Counted from the stretch's first letter, positions 11,143 to 21,658 are shown. The stretch: 64,000 nt of DNA from Pseudoips prasinana (GCA_951640165.1 OX621246.1:1141001-1205000), one strand, 5' to 3'. Program-made: numbers and translations. The notes: a model not told the origin generated them from the sequence alone.

Positions 11143-11465
11143 ACACAAGGTCCGTTATAATAATAATACTGAATTCATTACTTAATATAGACAGAAACAT
11201 TCAGACAATATGTAGTAAAATAGAAATTTCAATCATTAAACCTAAACATAATCTCCTTGACAATAACTTAATGCAAGCTAGCTAATTATCACTACTATTA
11301 TAAAATAAATTGTATAAATGTTTTAACATTCCGTGTACCTAAATATCTGTAATATGCAACTAGAAATAATAACTGTATTACTACAAACATGTTCTGAATA
11401 TTTACAAGCGCTTTTTTAAAGTCTACGTGAATAAAAACTTTTTTTATTTTATTTATATATTTTAT
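11143..11465 (+). repeat. Repeat family E, copy 3
   Basis: 'acacaaggtccgttataata' through 'acaagcgcttttttaaagtc' to AATAAAAACTTTTTTTATTT. It lacks the 5' third present in copies 1 and 4. Confidence 0.75.
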
Positions 11466-11489
11466 TTTTATTTTAAACATCTTCAGTAA

Positions 11490-11590
11490 TACATTTTAGC
11501 CCACTCAGGGATATTAATCGAGGGCCCAGGACAATATTTGCGGTTGAACATGCTACCGATATTCCAACAAGGCATTTCTAAAACATTAAG
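11490..11590 (-). repeat. SINE family D head, degraded
   Basis: 'gagggcccaggacaatattt', 'gcggttgaacatgctaccga' resemble the reversed tRNA-like head of family D at 16480-16550. Confidence 0.35.
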
Positions 11591-11599
11591 CCACCGAAC

Positions 11600-12080
11600 A
11601 GTCCGCTAAAGCATCAAACTCTGTGTCGCGTGTCGCTTCGATGGATCCGGAATCTTCAACTTGCTCATTGGTTTGGAAACATGTCCATATTCGTATGCGC
11701 AGTGACGTCAACAGCCCTTATCGGCCTGAATAAATATTGTTTACGTTGTTACTTTAGATATATTATACTATCAGAGGAATATTTGTACATATGTAAACAA
11801 TATGTAATAATAATGGGAACGTATGTAGGTATGTAATAGATATGTATGAAGTAGATTTGGTTAGATTTTGGTTATGAGGGATTTCTTTAGGTTATGTCAT
11901 AATCATAAACATCATTTATATGTGAAACAAGGTATGAATACAATGATTGGTCTTAAATTAGGTTACATGCACTATGTTCTACTCGTACCATGAGAATGGT
12001 GTACAAATCACATCTACTTATTAGGTATTACCATCTAAGTTTCCAAAAACAATCTAACAAATACAAAATTCTAATATAAA
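11600..12080. other. No gene seen
   Basis: AT-rich. A 68-codon open frame at 11630-11836 has no recognisable motif. Confidence 0.35.
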
Positions 12081-12084
12081 AATA

Positions 12085-12170
12085 AATATAATAAAATCGT
12101 AGGAAAGTCAAAACTGTACATTGAATTTTTTTTCAAAAGGATACTCGAGGCGTGATTTACAATCGATATC
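12085..12170 (-). repeat. Repeat family H
   Basis: 'ataaaatcgtaggaaagtc', 'tgtacattgaatt', 'cgtgatttacaatcgat' match in reverse the sequence flanking the SINE/errantivirus nest at 38571-38630 and 46928-46975. This copy is uninterrupted and supplies the empty-site reference for that nest. Confidence 0.65.
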
Positions 12171-12189
12171 GAAACCAAAAATATAGTTT

Positions 12190-12398
12190 TTAGAGTTTTT
12201 GTCTGTTTATCAGTTTGTCTGTATGTATGTCCGGGCTAAACTCAAAAAGTACTGCATGGATTTACTTAAAATTTTGCATGAATATTACTAAGAGGTCGGG
12301 TCAACATATAGGCTACATATTATCACGCTATCACCTACGTGGGAGTGTGATAATTTATAAAATTTAACGCGGGTAAAACCGCGGAGCACAGCTAGTAA
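12190..12398 (+). repeat. Helitron-like (Lep1-type) repeat
   Basis: Contains 'tttgtctgtatgtatgtccg', 'tatttataaaatttaacg'-type sequence, and ends GCGGGTAAAACCGCGGAGC, CACAGCTAGT. Same hairpin and CTAG end as the other copies, longer interior. Confidence 0.65.
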
Positions 12399-12409
12399 AA
12401 ATACAAAAT

Positions 12410-12978
12410 TAAAGTTCAATGGGTTACAGTGAAATTCTAAATACAAAATAAACAAAATGTCTCGCTAGAGTGAAGTACTCATTAAATGTCATGTCATGTC
12501 AGAAATAATTATTATAGTTAATTAATGTCTAAAACTATGTAAGTTACAATGCATCGTTACCGCCTCCGATCGTGAATCCCATTGATTGAATCACAAAAGC
12601 CCTGTGGCGTAAGTTTAATGCAAATTAGACTACTAATTTGTCTTAGACTTAGATGGTTTTAGGCCACGCTCACCCCACTGTACGATGAAGCAGTGACAGA
12701 ATAATAGGAAAACTAATAAGTCTTTTAAAAAAATGTGTCTAACATCACGAAATATTTATCGTGTGCGAGTGAAAACACAGCTAGCATCAGAAATTAAATT
12801 TAGTTTGACTCCGCACCAACAGATGGCGTTAAAAGTCGTAATGGCTGGTTTATGTTACGCTAAGTAAATTATTTATTTATTGGTGCCAATTCGTTTCGCA
12901 CCACACTCGCTCTTGGGTCACTAGTTTATAACACTTATCTTTAGAATCTAATTCGCTAAGTTTGAATTTTATAGCATT
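12410..12978. other. No gene seen
   Basis: Unassigned. The last part (12945-12987) resembles the left flank and arm start of the fold-back at 63534, ending in the RTE target site. Confidence 0.35.
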
Positions 12979-12987
12979 ATTCGCAAT

Positions 12988-13194
12988 GCGACGGCCGTTG
13001 GAGCAGAAAGGTTCTCGAGTGGCGACCACGAAGCGGAAGACGCAGCCAGGGCAGGCCCACTACAAGATGGACCGATGATCTTGTGCGGGTCGCTGGAAAC
13101 TGCTGGATGCGAATAGCGCAAGACCGGCAATTGTGGAGATCTTTGGGAGAGGCCTTTGTCCAGCAGTGGACGTCATTCGGCTGATATGATGACG
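12988..13194 (+). mobile_element. 5'-truncated RTE LINE with 9-bp target duplication
   Basis: 207 bp of RTE 3' end: the conserved 'aaaggttctcgagtggcgac' through 'ggcaattgtggagatctttg', 'cctttgtccagcagtggac' and a short GATGAT tail. Flanked by ATTCGCAAT at 12979-12987 and again at 13195-13203. A typical 5'-truncated retroposition product. Confidence 0.85.
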
Positions 13195-13236
13195 ATTCGC
13201 AATACAAAGCGTTAATCTAATCTCTAAAATGGAAAA

Positions 13237-13660
13237 AAAGTAAAAAAGGTTTTTATTCGCGTAGACTTTAAAAAAGCGCTTGTAAATAGTCAGAACATTT
13301 TGTAGTAATATAGTTGCATACATTATTATTTCTAGTAACATAGATATTAGCTAAGATGATATTTAGCTAAGATATAGCTAGTTATTGTCAAGAGATTATG
13401 TTAAATTATCTAGTTTAAGTCTAATATTTTTACTACATATTGTCAATAGTTCTGTCTATATTAAGGTATTATTATTATGACGGACCTCGTGTTAATAACG
13501 ATGGTCGCGCTTTAATGCTACCACCGGATCCAATGCGCCCCAACTGAGAAGACCCAGCGAAACAAACTCAGTGGGTTCATCTACTACCGGTTTCAACACG
13601 ACCCAGTTGAGACGGTCCGGCGAAACATACTCAAGCGGGCATGAACACGGGATTTGGTCC
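13237..13660 (-). repeat. Repeat family E, copy 4 (longest at the 5' side)
   Basis: Includes the extra 5' segment 'gaacacgggatttggtcc' (reversed) also found at the start of the 34026 copy, so the family extends at least that far. Confidence 0.75.
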
Positions 13661-13719
13661 AATTAGAGTAATTCAATCAAATCAAATCAAATTAAGAATA
13701 ATTAAATTATAAGAGAATC

Positions 13720-13825
13720 CTAAATTTGATCTGCCAGAGTGTATCGTTTGTGGCTTAAGCGTCTTGCACGGATTGGTAGATGGTGCTGGTTCGAGAACCG
13801 CCGGACGATGAAATTTATGATTTAC
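13720..13825 (+). repeat. tRNA-like SINE, family C
   Basis: 'cctaaatttgatctgccag', 'gcttaagcgtcttgcacgga', then GGTTCGAGAACC as a box-B match and 'gatgaaatttatgat'. Other copies: 38631-38697 plus 46832-46927 (split by the errantivirus) and 63860-63940. Confidence 0.65.
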
Positions 13826-14104
13826 CCTTTATGAGAATCTTATTCATATCAAAAAATTTAATAATTTACAGTAGGCTCCCGTGGCGCAGTGGTTGAAGTA
13901 AAGTCCGGTCGCGGAATAGGAAGAAATTCTGCACACACATCTGTGATAGGTTCATGATGTCAAGCAAGAGTCTCCATTGAGACTTCACATCATCGAAATT
14001 CGGCACTAACTAAACGGTAATTTGTTACAGCTCCCCAAACCCGATTAACTTGACTTTACTTAGACGGCCCTATTAGGGAAGAACCTTTTGCGAATGGGGC
14101 CCGT

Positions 14105-14515
14105 TATATATAATAAAATACCCCAAAATTTAAAAGATGGTAAAACACACATTTAAAAAAAAAAATGACTCAACTACTGGTGGAAAAGTGTTACTATTCT
14201 GTCAATGATTTCCTTAGCGATAATTCTTTGTAGGACTATTGATTGTTAACATAGTTATTGCTGAAAGTATTAATTTATAATTTAATGTAATTAATTTAAT
14301 TTATGTTTTACTTTTGCTTGTCACAATTGTAATATGTTTTGACTATATCAAGATGACATATTGAATTTGAAATTTAATTTTACTGATTTATATACTATGT
14401 TTATGTAATTTTGCATGCCGTTATGGTAGAATGTATTGGATTCCATTTGTTAACGCCAGCAACACCTTTATTTTGTTACCTACATTCATGGCAAATAAAG
14501 AATGATTTGATTTTT
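14105..14515 (+). pseudogene. Jockey-group LINE, 3' terminus
   Basis: Translation near 14110-14240 gives a degraded C-terminus (MTQLLVEKCYYSVNDFLSDN), the usual closing motif of these polyproteins, followed by a 3' untranslated stretch, AATAAAGAATGATTTGATTT and a short tail. Everything upstream is missing. Confidence 0.6.
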
Positions 14516-14519
14516 ATTT

Positions 14520-15060
14520 GTGAGAAAAAGCACAACATTATCCAGCGATATCTTTCTGGCCGCGTATCTAATAACTAGGATCTCAAAGAAAAATATCTTG
14601 AATGATAATTTGAAACCCTCCGAAAGCATCTTCAATACGAAGTTCATAAAAGTAGATAGTTGGCGCACTCGGGCCCGATGCAGCACTCATCACGGATTCC
14701 CTTTGGCGCCCCTCTCAAACAACCTTTGCGATTCCTGCGAGTTACTAGACGAATGTCGCAGTTTCGGTCCGACTTATATGGAGCTTTACTGACTCGCTAT
14801 CTCGCTAACTGTGTCACTCGACTTTGAACAATTTTCTAAAAGTCTTAGAGAGTTCTTGTACGATCGTTTGAGGTGATTCTGGTAAAATCGTTTAAATGAA
14901 TACAGAAAAACGTAATCGCGTATAAAATATTTCTATTAGATTATTGTACCGAGTCAGATTTGTGTTTTTAGAGCATTCGTTAAAGGTCGATTTCCAAATT
15001 AACATTTAATGCAGTACGAAGGCGCCTTTCAAGACGATGACAGTCTCCTTTTCTTGTATC
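14520..15060. other. Unassigned, locally GC-richer
   Basis: A 90-codon frame at 14520-14792 covers a GC-richer patch (14650-14790) but has no recognised motif. Could be a remnant of an unknown element. Confidence 0.3.
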
Positions 15061-15071
15061 TAGAGTGAAAA

Positions 15072-15310
15072 TGAGCTGTGTGGTGACGGCATAGAATATC
15101 ATCACTCCATCTCATCCCGTGGAGGGCGTAGAAATCGTCCGAGAGAATACTTACCAGGGAACGGGCAGCAGCGTTTTTGTGTGAACTATGACCATCAAAC
15201 TGCTATCGCCAACCCGTCTGCCAAGCGTGGCGATTATGGCATATCCCCTCATTATTTGGGGACGCTTTTGTTCAGCTGTGGAAGTATTTTGGCTGACATG
15301 ATGAGGGAAA
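15072..15310 (+). repeat. Short retroposon with RTE-like tail, family S
   Basis: 'gtgtggtgacggcatagaat', 'catctcatcccgtggagggc', 'aacgggcagcagcgttttt', 'gaccatcaaactgctatcg', ending 'ttggctgacatgatga'. Copies at 3400 (-), 17331 (+), 30185 (+, diverged) and 30850 (+). Confidence 0.65.
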
Positions 15311-15536
15311 ATATAACAAAACAACTACATAACTTAAATAATTCATTCAATTGCGTTTTGATTGCATTGAATGATATTTGCAATTATTGTCAAGATCTGT
15401 TCCCGAATAACCGAGTAATTATGTTTCATATGCGCAAGAGAGAACATACTGTAAAATTAATGACCTCCGGTGTTAGTGAAGTAGGTCAAACATTTTATGA
15501 AAATTGTTGTACATTTTGGCATTTCATTTAAATGAA

Positions 15537-15880
15537 ATAAAAAAGGTTTTTACTCACGTAGAGTTTAAAAAAGCGCTTGTAAATAAATAGTTAGAAAATG
15601 TTTGTAGTAATACAATTATTATTTCTAGTTACTTATTACAGATATTTAGGTACACGGAATGTTAAAACATTTATACAATTTATTTTATAATTAGTGATAT
15701 TTAGCTAGCTTGTATTAAGTTATTGTCAAGGAGATTATGTTAAGGTTTAATTATTGAAATTTATATTTTACTACATATTGTCTGAATGGTTCTGTCTATA
15801 TTAAGGTATGAATTCAGTATTATTTATAACGGACCTTGTTTTTAAAACGACGGTCGCGCTTTAATGTTACCACTGGATCC
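15537..15880 (-). repeat. Repeat family E, copy 5
   Basis: Close to copy 2 over its whole length, ending at the 'ggatccaatgcg' block. Confidence 0.75.
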
Positions 15881-16025
15881 AATGCGGTCTAATATCTAAT
15901 AACTTTCAACTTTCTTTATAACGGAGACTGGCAAACTATTCGCATTATATTATAGTGCACAGTGCATTCTCTATAATTCGATTCGGGACGGATATCTGAT
16001 ACGGCTGGAAGAGTTCAGGGGTAGT

Positions 16026-16397
16026 CAAAGTCAAAGTCAAAGTAACTTTAATCCGTAAAAATTTTACATTTATGTGGAATCGTCATATTTTTTTTTACCC
16101 TACCGTGCAGTGCATGACGTGGCCGCTACTGAGAAACACTGCCAGAAAACTCAGTAGGAATCCTTTTTTAAAATAAAATATACATAAGATTAATTACAAT
16201 CATGTGTGTTGACTCAGAACAACTCCATCCCAAGCACTTTTATCACTTAAATAGTCAGAAATTTTGTAATATGCCCTGCTACACAATTTGGCTTTAATAA
16301 TTCTTTTAAACTTATTCGTAGACAATTCTCTAATATCATTGGGAAGTTTGTTATAAAATCTTATACATCGCCCCATAAAAGAGTTACTTATTTTGTG
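16026..16397 (-). pseudogene. Jockey-group LINE C-terminus and 3' UTR
   Basis: The reverse reading holds HKISNSFMGRCIRFYNKLPN, then ELSTNKFKRIIKAKL and AYYKISDYLSDKSAWDG, stop at about 16200, then 'ggattcctactgagttttct' and a (CTTTGA)n tail (16026-16042 on the plus strand as TCAAAG). Nearly identical to the plus-strand copy at 29704-30176. 5'-truncated; no catalytic domains. Confidence 0.8.
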
Positions 16398-16560
16398 GAC
16401 GACCGACAGCTTTAGGTGCTTTCCGAGGCAACTCTCAGACCCTGGCCTGCTGTTAGAAGGTCTTCTATAGTACATATTGGCCCGTGATTCGAACCCAGGA
16501 CATAATTATCTGCGGTTGAATACGCTAGCGCCAAACCAACGAGGGAGTACAAGTATGTTA
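16398..16560 (-). repeat. tRNA-derived SINE, family D
   Basis: 'tttaggtgctttccgaggca' and 'gtgattcgaacccaggaca' (reversed box B). It abuts the LINE C-terminus without a gap, giving an accidental fused reading frame. Confidence 0.55.
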
Positions 16561-16809
16561 CCATATTCTGCACTTCTGTCTTTTTGAAGTAAAACTTCTT
16601 TAAGCACGCTTCACTTGGGGAGTAAGCTGGTGGATGCGTCACGAGAGCATTACTAAGAGTGTAATCATTGCCAGGGAGATATAAGTTAGTGAGTATAAAA
16701 GAGAGAGAGAGAGCCACGTTTCGTATATTACTGTAGGGATAAAAGAGAGGTGCGAACACAGATTTTCTTTCTCTTTTTCATCATAGTTACGGTTTTTAGA
16801 TGGAGTTAA

Positions 16810-17060
16810 AGAACTTTTATTTCAGTCGTGTGGTTTAAACAGGGACCGGACAACCCCGCTTCTGAGTTAAGCCGTTTGATAGGGTAACCTGTTCATTGGG
16901 TAACTCGTATCGCAGTGTTACCCTTTGATTGACTTACAGCCTCGAAACCCAGTGAAAGGGTTAACACGTTTTTTATGGTAACCACGGGAAGGGGTTAACC
17001 CTTTCAATGACTTAAGCCCTTGAATAGCTTACCTTCTTGAAGAGGTTTTATTCGTGTTAC
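16810..17060 (+). repeat. Repeat family F: GGGTTAACCC-rich element
   Basis: Starts near GTTTAAACAGGGACCGG and contains many half-palindromic motifs (GGTTAACCC, GGGTAAC, TTACCC). A second, inverted copy lies at 26600-26785, where the matching end reads CCGGACGGTCCCTGGGTTTA. Possibly a small DNA element; type unknown. Confidence 0.5.
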
Positions 17061-17099
17061 CCTGAATTACCCAATCAGCTTAGCAGCGTGTAGATGGGA

Positions 17100-17330
17100 G
17101 TAGGTATACTCGCACCCGTGCGGTGCCTCATTGCCTAACTACTTTTAGGTAGGTACAACAAATTTGACGAACGAACGACTTTTTATATTTTAAATTTGAA
17201 AGTTTAGTGACTACAAATAGTCGAGCTAATAATTACCGTGTTATTTAAAGAACTAACTTACCTTAATCTTAAAATTGTGACAATCTGTATGATGTGATAT
17301 TTTGTTAAATAATTATTATAATATTTTGCT
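17100..17330. other. No gene seen
   Basis: AT-rich spacer without recognised content. Confidence 0.35.
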
Positions 17331-17545
17331 GTGTGGTGATGGCATAGAATATCATCACCCCATTTCATCCCGTAGGGGGCGTAGAAATCGACCGAGGGCA
17401 TACCTACCAGAGAACCGGCAGTAGCGTTTATCTATGAACTATGACCATCAAACTTTCTTTCGCCAACCCGTCTGGCATATCTCCCATTCTTTGAGGAGGC
17501 TTTTGACGTAGACGTACTTTGGCTGACATGAGGACGATGAAATAA
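17331..17545 (+). repeat. Short retroposon, family S
   Basis: 'gtgtggtgatggcatagaat', 'catttcatcccgtagggggc', ending 'ggctgacatgaggacgatga'. Confidence 0.65.
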
Positions 17546-17546
17546 T

Positions 17547-17815
17547 TGACGGGCCTGTTGGCATGGTTGGCAAATGCTTGCTTTTCACGCCGGAGGTCGT
17601 GGGTTCGACTCCCACCTAGGACAGATATTGGTGTGCATGCACATTTCTGTTTGTCCTGAGTCTGGGTGTAATTATCTATATAAGTAATTTATATTTACAA
17701 AAGAAAATTAGTATATGTAATATATCAGTTATCTGGTTTCCATAGTACAAGCTATGCTTAGTTTGGGATCAGATGGCCGTGTGTAAATAATGTCCCTGGA
17801 TATTATTATTATTTA
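17547..17815 (+). repeat. tRNA-derived SINE, family B (best copy)
   Basis: tRNA-like head with box A-like TGGCATGGTTGGCA and box B GGTTCGACTCCC (about 17602), then 'tgtcctgagtctgggtgtaa', 'ccatagtacaagctatgc' and an ATTATT tail. The later half resembles family A, so the two share a tail module. Confidence 0.75.
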
Positions 17816-17924
17816 TATTATTGTATAAAATGAACTGATATATTATGGGTATTCTAAAACATCATTGACGTGACTAAAATGTTAATTATCATAAGAATCT
17901 TGCGTAATAAATGAGAATAAGAAT

Positions 17925-17979
17925 GCTTGACTCTGAAAATTCTTAAAGTGATATACTTTAAGAATTTTCAGAGTCAAGC
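17925..17979. repeat. Perfect 25-bp inverted repeat, 5-nt spacer
   Basis: Arm 17925-17949 is the exact complement of 17955-17979; the spacer is GATAT. A lone strong hairpin in AT-rich sequence. Confidence 0.9.
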
Positions 17980-17999
17980 AATCTTAGGCTATGTAACTG

Positions 18000-18319
18000 T
18001 CTATATATTTCATATATAGGCAGCAACCTTGGTCTGATAAAAATACATTTAGGCGACCACCTAGGTATAAGTTTTCCAAGACTAATACTGTATTTAATAA
18101 AGTTCTTTACCGTAATTTCATATTAGTTATTAATTCATTTGCAAATATAGTTGAAATAAAAATATGGCTCCTGTGGCCTCATTAATTGGCTTACGGCAAC
18201 TGCCTGTGTTTTTGTGCCAAGAAGTCGTCTGAAAAAATGACAAAGTGGCTATCTCATATATCTTTTTCAGAAACCAATGGCCTTAGAATTTGTTAAATGG
18301 ATGACAAGCTAGTAAGACA
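18000..18319. other. No gene seen
   Basis: Unassigned sequence between repeats. Confidence 0.35.
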
Positions 18320-18900
18320 ATCAATTATACGGTTTTTAGGCTTCCGTAGCCAAATGGCAAAAAACGGAGCCCTTATAGATTCGTCATGTCTGTCTGTCTG
18401 TCCGTCCGTATGTCACAGCCACTGTTTTTCCAAAACTATAAGTACAGCACTGTTGAAACTTGGTAGATGTATTCTGTGAACCGCATTATGATTTTCACAC
18501 AAAAATAGAAAATGAACAATAATTTTGGGGGTTCCCCATACATAGAACTGAAGCAAATTCTTTTCTTCTTAAATTATATTGAGGTTTCTAATATCATATT
18601 TTTCTAAACTGAATAGTTTGAGCAAGAGACACTTCCAAAGTAGTAAAATGAGTGCCCCCCTCTTGTAACTTCTAAAATAGGAGAATGACAAAACTGAAAA
18701 AAATATATGATGTACATTACCATGCAAACTTCCACTGATAATTGGTTTGACCGTTTTTAAGACGTCATAAATCGTAAACCGCAATTTACCTTTCATTTAA
18801 TCAACTGAAATACTTGCTGCTATGGAACCCTTCATGGGCGAGTCTGACTCGCACTTGGCCTGCTAAAAAAGCAGGCCAAGTGCGAGTCAGACTCGCAAAG
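18320..18900. repeat. Repeat family G with terminal 26-bp hairpin
   Basis: 'ttaggcttccgtagccaaat', 'tctgtctgtctgtccgtccg', 'gggggttccccatacatag', ending at a perfect hairpin: 18838-18863 pairs with 18871-18896 around TAAAAAA (arm contains CTCGCACTTGGCCTGC). Copy 2 at 28866-29254 keeps the 'gagtccgactcgcactt' end. This type of repeat is common in Lepidoptera. No coding region; class uncertain. Confidence 0.6.
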
Positions 18901-18904
18901 AAAC

Positions 18905-19280
18905 GTTATAACATTGAGATGTTATAACGTTTTTCTAAAAAAGAAGGTTACTATTAGCTTTAACAGCGTGTTCATTTCTGATTTCATTAATAAAGATATG
19001 GACATTTGTATTAGTAGTAATAGTATTTACATATCTCTCAGTCACCAACATTTTAGTCGTCGATCAATGAATATCTTCTATTATTCTAGAGCAATGAGCT
19101 ACCAACAATCTTGTCATTTTTTTATTATAACTGCCATTGTCACTAGTGATTGAATATATGAGGCATCGCTATTATAAAATAATTCTACACCTTTCAAACC
19201 TAATCTTTTAGGAAAACTCCTGTTTGTTGTTCTTTGTCTAAAATATTGTAACTTAACTTAAGATCTTTTAATATTAGATT
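18905..19280. other. No gene seen
   Basis: A 79-codon frame (18914-19153) has no motif. Confidence 0.35.
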
Positions 19281-19283
19281 AGC

Positions 19284-20133
19284 ATGGTTCTTAAACAATT
19301 TAAGAACAATAAGGCTCCTGGTGATAACAGAGTTACAATAGAGCTTTTTAAGGCGGATGGTATACCAATCCTACGAGCTTTTCAGAAGTTATTTAACTTC
19401 GTTATACTAAAAGGTCAAACGTCACAAGGATGGCACATATTGGTGCGATAAAAACCCTTTGAAAAAATAACAGACCCATCACGTTACTGAGCCATGTTTA
19501 CAAGTTGTTTTCGAGAGTCATTATGAATCGTCTCACGCGCAGGTTTGACGTCAACCTCCTAAACAAGCCGGTCGCCGAAAATGCTTTAGTACCATATACC
19601 ACAAACATACGCAGCGGCAAGTTATTCAGAAGACCGAGGATATATCCAGCCATTATGCTTAGCGTTTGATTGTATCGAAACCTGGATATTTTGATCTTTC
19701 CAAAATTCCAAATTAACTACCGGTACGAGTATGTCGCTTCATTGGAAGATGTATTTAAGCTTCTGGGCTGAAAGGCTTTGACATCAATGACACTGGCAAA
19801 TACATCCCTCACCTTCGTAGTTATGGCTGAAACATTGTAAGACCTCGGTACAATACTCGAAGACCTCAGAAGGGTCTCTCTACTAGTGGGCCTGAAAATG
19901 AACATGGATAAGACGAATATCATGTTGAACATTCAGGTTACACCCATTCAGGTTAAGGTACGAGACTCTGCACTCGAGGTTGTGGAGAGCTATATCTATA
20001 CCTAGGACACACCAGCCCACATCGCGCGTGCGCAACGCAGGATCTGCAGTTGTGGAGTATCTTTGGGAAGCAATGGACTTGGCCCAGCAGTACTTTCGGC
20101 TGATATGATGATAATGGTGATGATGATGATGCA
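19284..20133 (+). pseudogene. RTE LINE reverse transcriptase, degraded
   Basis: Same family as 52780-55554. Recognisable in shifting frames: LKQFKNNKAPGDN, AFQKLFNFV, a 'PITLLSHVYKLFSRV' block, then VVMAET and VGLKMNMDKTNIM, ending in the RTE tail 'cggctgatatgatgataatg' and (GAT)n. The stretch that should encode FADDI, before VVMAET, is missing near 19810. Many stops and frameshifts; 5' part absent. The following LINE begins just downstream. Confidence 0.8.
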
Positions 20134-20274
20134 TTTATTCAATATGTGTGATGCATTAATTCATTACGGCGGTAGTCGGCATACGGTCTGCACGCATACT
20201 TGTTTGTGTCACCTTAAATTTACTCAAAGTTTAATCAAGGTTTCTCAAAGTTTGGCACCTCTGCGTCATTCAAT

Positions 20275-21183
20275 ATGTTTACCTGTAAAAGCTGCGATAT
20301 GAAAGTGATGGACGGCGCTACGTGCTCGCTTTGCGATGGGTGTTTCGATTTCCCTTGTGCCGGGGTATCTGAATCAAGATGGAGAAAGATGGGAGAAGAG
20401 AAAAGAAAGGCTTGGAAGTGCAGCGCGTGTAAGAACCAGGCAGCATCCAGCCCGCACACTAGTGTTGGAAAAGCAGACTCGGACATTATCTTAACCGAGT
20501 TGAAGAGACTATCTAGCCAAATGGAATCATTACCTACGCTGTTACAGAATATGAAGGCCATACAAACTGAACTCGCAGAGCTTAAGACCATCAGAACTGA
20601 GTTCTCGGAGTTAAAAGCTTCGTTAGAGTATATGAATCGTACGACCGAAACCTTAACTCACCGAGTCGCAAACGTTGAGGTGGAATTGAATTCTCTTAAG
20701 TCTACAAAGGAGGAGCTCTCGGTCTTAAAAACCCGATGTAACCAACTGGAAATGTTTCAACGTGATAGTGAGCAAAGGTCTCGCATGAGCAATATTGAGA
20801 TCAAAGGAGTTCCAGCATCTGAAGGTGAAAATCTCTTCGATATTGTTGATAAGCTGGGGGATATTATTAATTACCGCATCCCGAGAGAACAAATTAATTA
20901 TATTGCTAGAATACCCATGCGAAGTGATAGCCAGCATAAAAGCATAATATGTTCAATACATAATTTTTATATTAAAAATAATTTTGTAGCCGCCGCGAAG
21001 AAACATAAAGGAACTATAAATGCAAGTACACTGGAACTCAAAGGAAACGGGAGAATTTATATCAATGACCACTTGACGATCGAGAACAAAATATTGCTCA
21101 ATAAAACAAAATCATTTGCCAAAGAACGAGGTTTTGAGTATGTATGGGTGACGGGATGCAAAATATTCCTGCGAAAAACATAA
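20275..21183 (+). CDS. LINE ORF1 protein: PHD-like finger, coiled coil, Baculo_FP-like domain
   Basis: 302 residues. Cysteines at 4, 7, 17, 20, 23, 28, 49 and 52 form a PHD-like zinc-binding N-terminus (CKSC, CSLC, CSAC). Residues of about 75-165 are a heptad-rich coiled coil (TELKRLSSQ, ELAELKTIRTEFSELKASLE). About 165-302 resembles the baculovirus FP25K (Baculo_FP) domain: MSNIEIKGVP, IINYRIPREQINYIARIP, IYINDHLTIENKILL and a closing YVWVTGCKIFLRK. This architecture is known from insect LINE ORF1 proteins, which bind element RNA and form nucleoprotein particles. The start is the first ATG after the preceding repeat. Frame intact. Confidence 0.85.
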   Translation: MFTCKSCDMKVMDGATCSLCDGCFDFPCAGVSESRWRKMGEEKRKAWKCSACKNQAASSPHTSVGKADSDIILTELKRLSSQMESLPTLLQNMKAIQTELAELKTIRTEFSELKASLEYMNRTTETLTHRVANVEVELNSLKSTKEELSVLKTRCNQLEMFQRDSEQRSRMSNIEIKGVPASEGENLFDIVDKLGDIINYRIPREQINYIARIPMRSDSQHKSIICSIHNFYIKNNFVAAAKKHKGTINASTLELKGNGRIYINDHLTIENKILLNKTKSFAKERGFEYVWVTGCKIFLRKT

Positions 21184-21217
21184 AAATGGAGCAAGATCTG
21201 AAATTTTTTTTTTAATT

Positions 21218-21658
21218 ATGGTATTAAGTCAATTCTCTGGCAATACGTATTTGCAGTTTGCTTCGCCAATGTTGAGAAACACAGGTACCCGTTTTTTATG
21301 CCTATTCACTACTCGCAAGCCTCTTGTTCTCTTATCGCCAGATGTCGGCCGGTCCGCTTCATATTGCCAATCCAATGTTAAACGCTATGTGTGCGGTTAT
21401 AATGATCCAATTAGCTTGTTTTCGAAGACAACGCTCATTAGCGCTAAATATATTTCCAATTTATTTTTTCTATTTGCTGTAATGTGCTATATTGAACTTA
21501 ATATATTATTAGTCAAAGTTCTATTTTGCTTTAATACGCTATTACAACTATCTTGCAAAGACTTAGGTTTTATCCACGTTTTAAATGTACCGTGTTTTTC
21601 TTATATTTTTGTTATTCTAATGAATAGAATTATTGTGATTTATTATGGCGCCTATTAG
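21218..21658 (+). CDS. Hypothetical 146-aa frame between ORF1 and ORF2
   Basis: Fills the interval between the two LINE frames and overlaps the ORF2 start by 14 nt; its stop lies within the ORF2 codons just after the ATG at 21645. It is in the third frame relative to both neighbours. The product is hydrophobic and cysteine-containing with no motif I recognise. 147 codons without a stop in AT-rich DNA is somewhat unexpected. It could be a real small frame, a reinitiation leader for ORF2, or chance. Confidence 0.25.
   Translation: MVLSQFSGNTYLQFASPMLRNTGTRFLCLFTTRKPLVLLSPDVGRSASYCQSNVKRYVCGYNDPISLFSKTTLISAKYISNLFFLFAVMCYIELNILLVKVLFCFNTLLQLSCKDLGFIHVLNVPCFSYIFVILMNRIIVIYYGAY

Noticed and set aside
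14520..14792. 90-codon frame with a GC-rich end
   Set aside because: No domain, start overlaps a LINE tail, and codon pattern is not convincing.
15181..15531. 116-codon frame on the plus strand
   Set aside because: Its first third is family S repeat sequence running into unrelated DNA; no motif.
16200..16475. 91-codon frame apparently joining two modules
   Set aside because: An accidental fusion of SINE D sequence with a LINE C-terminus, not a gene.
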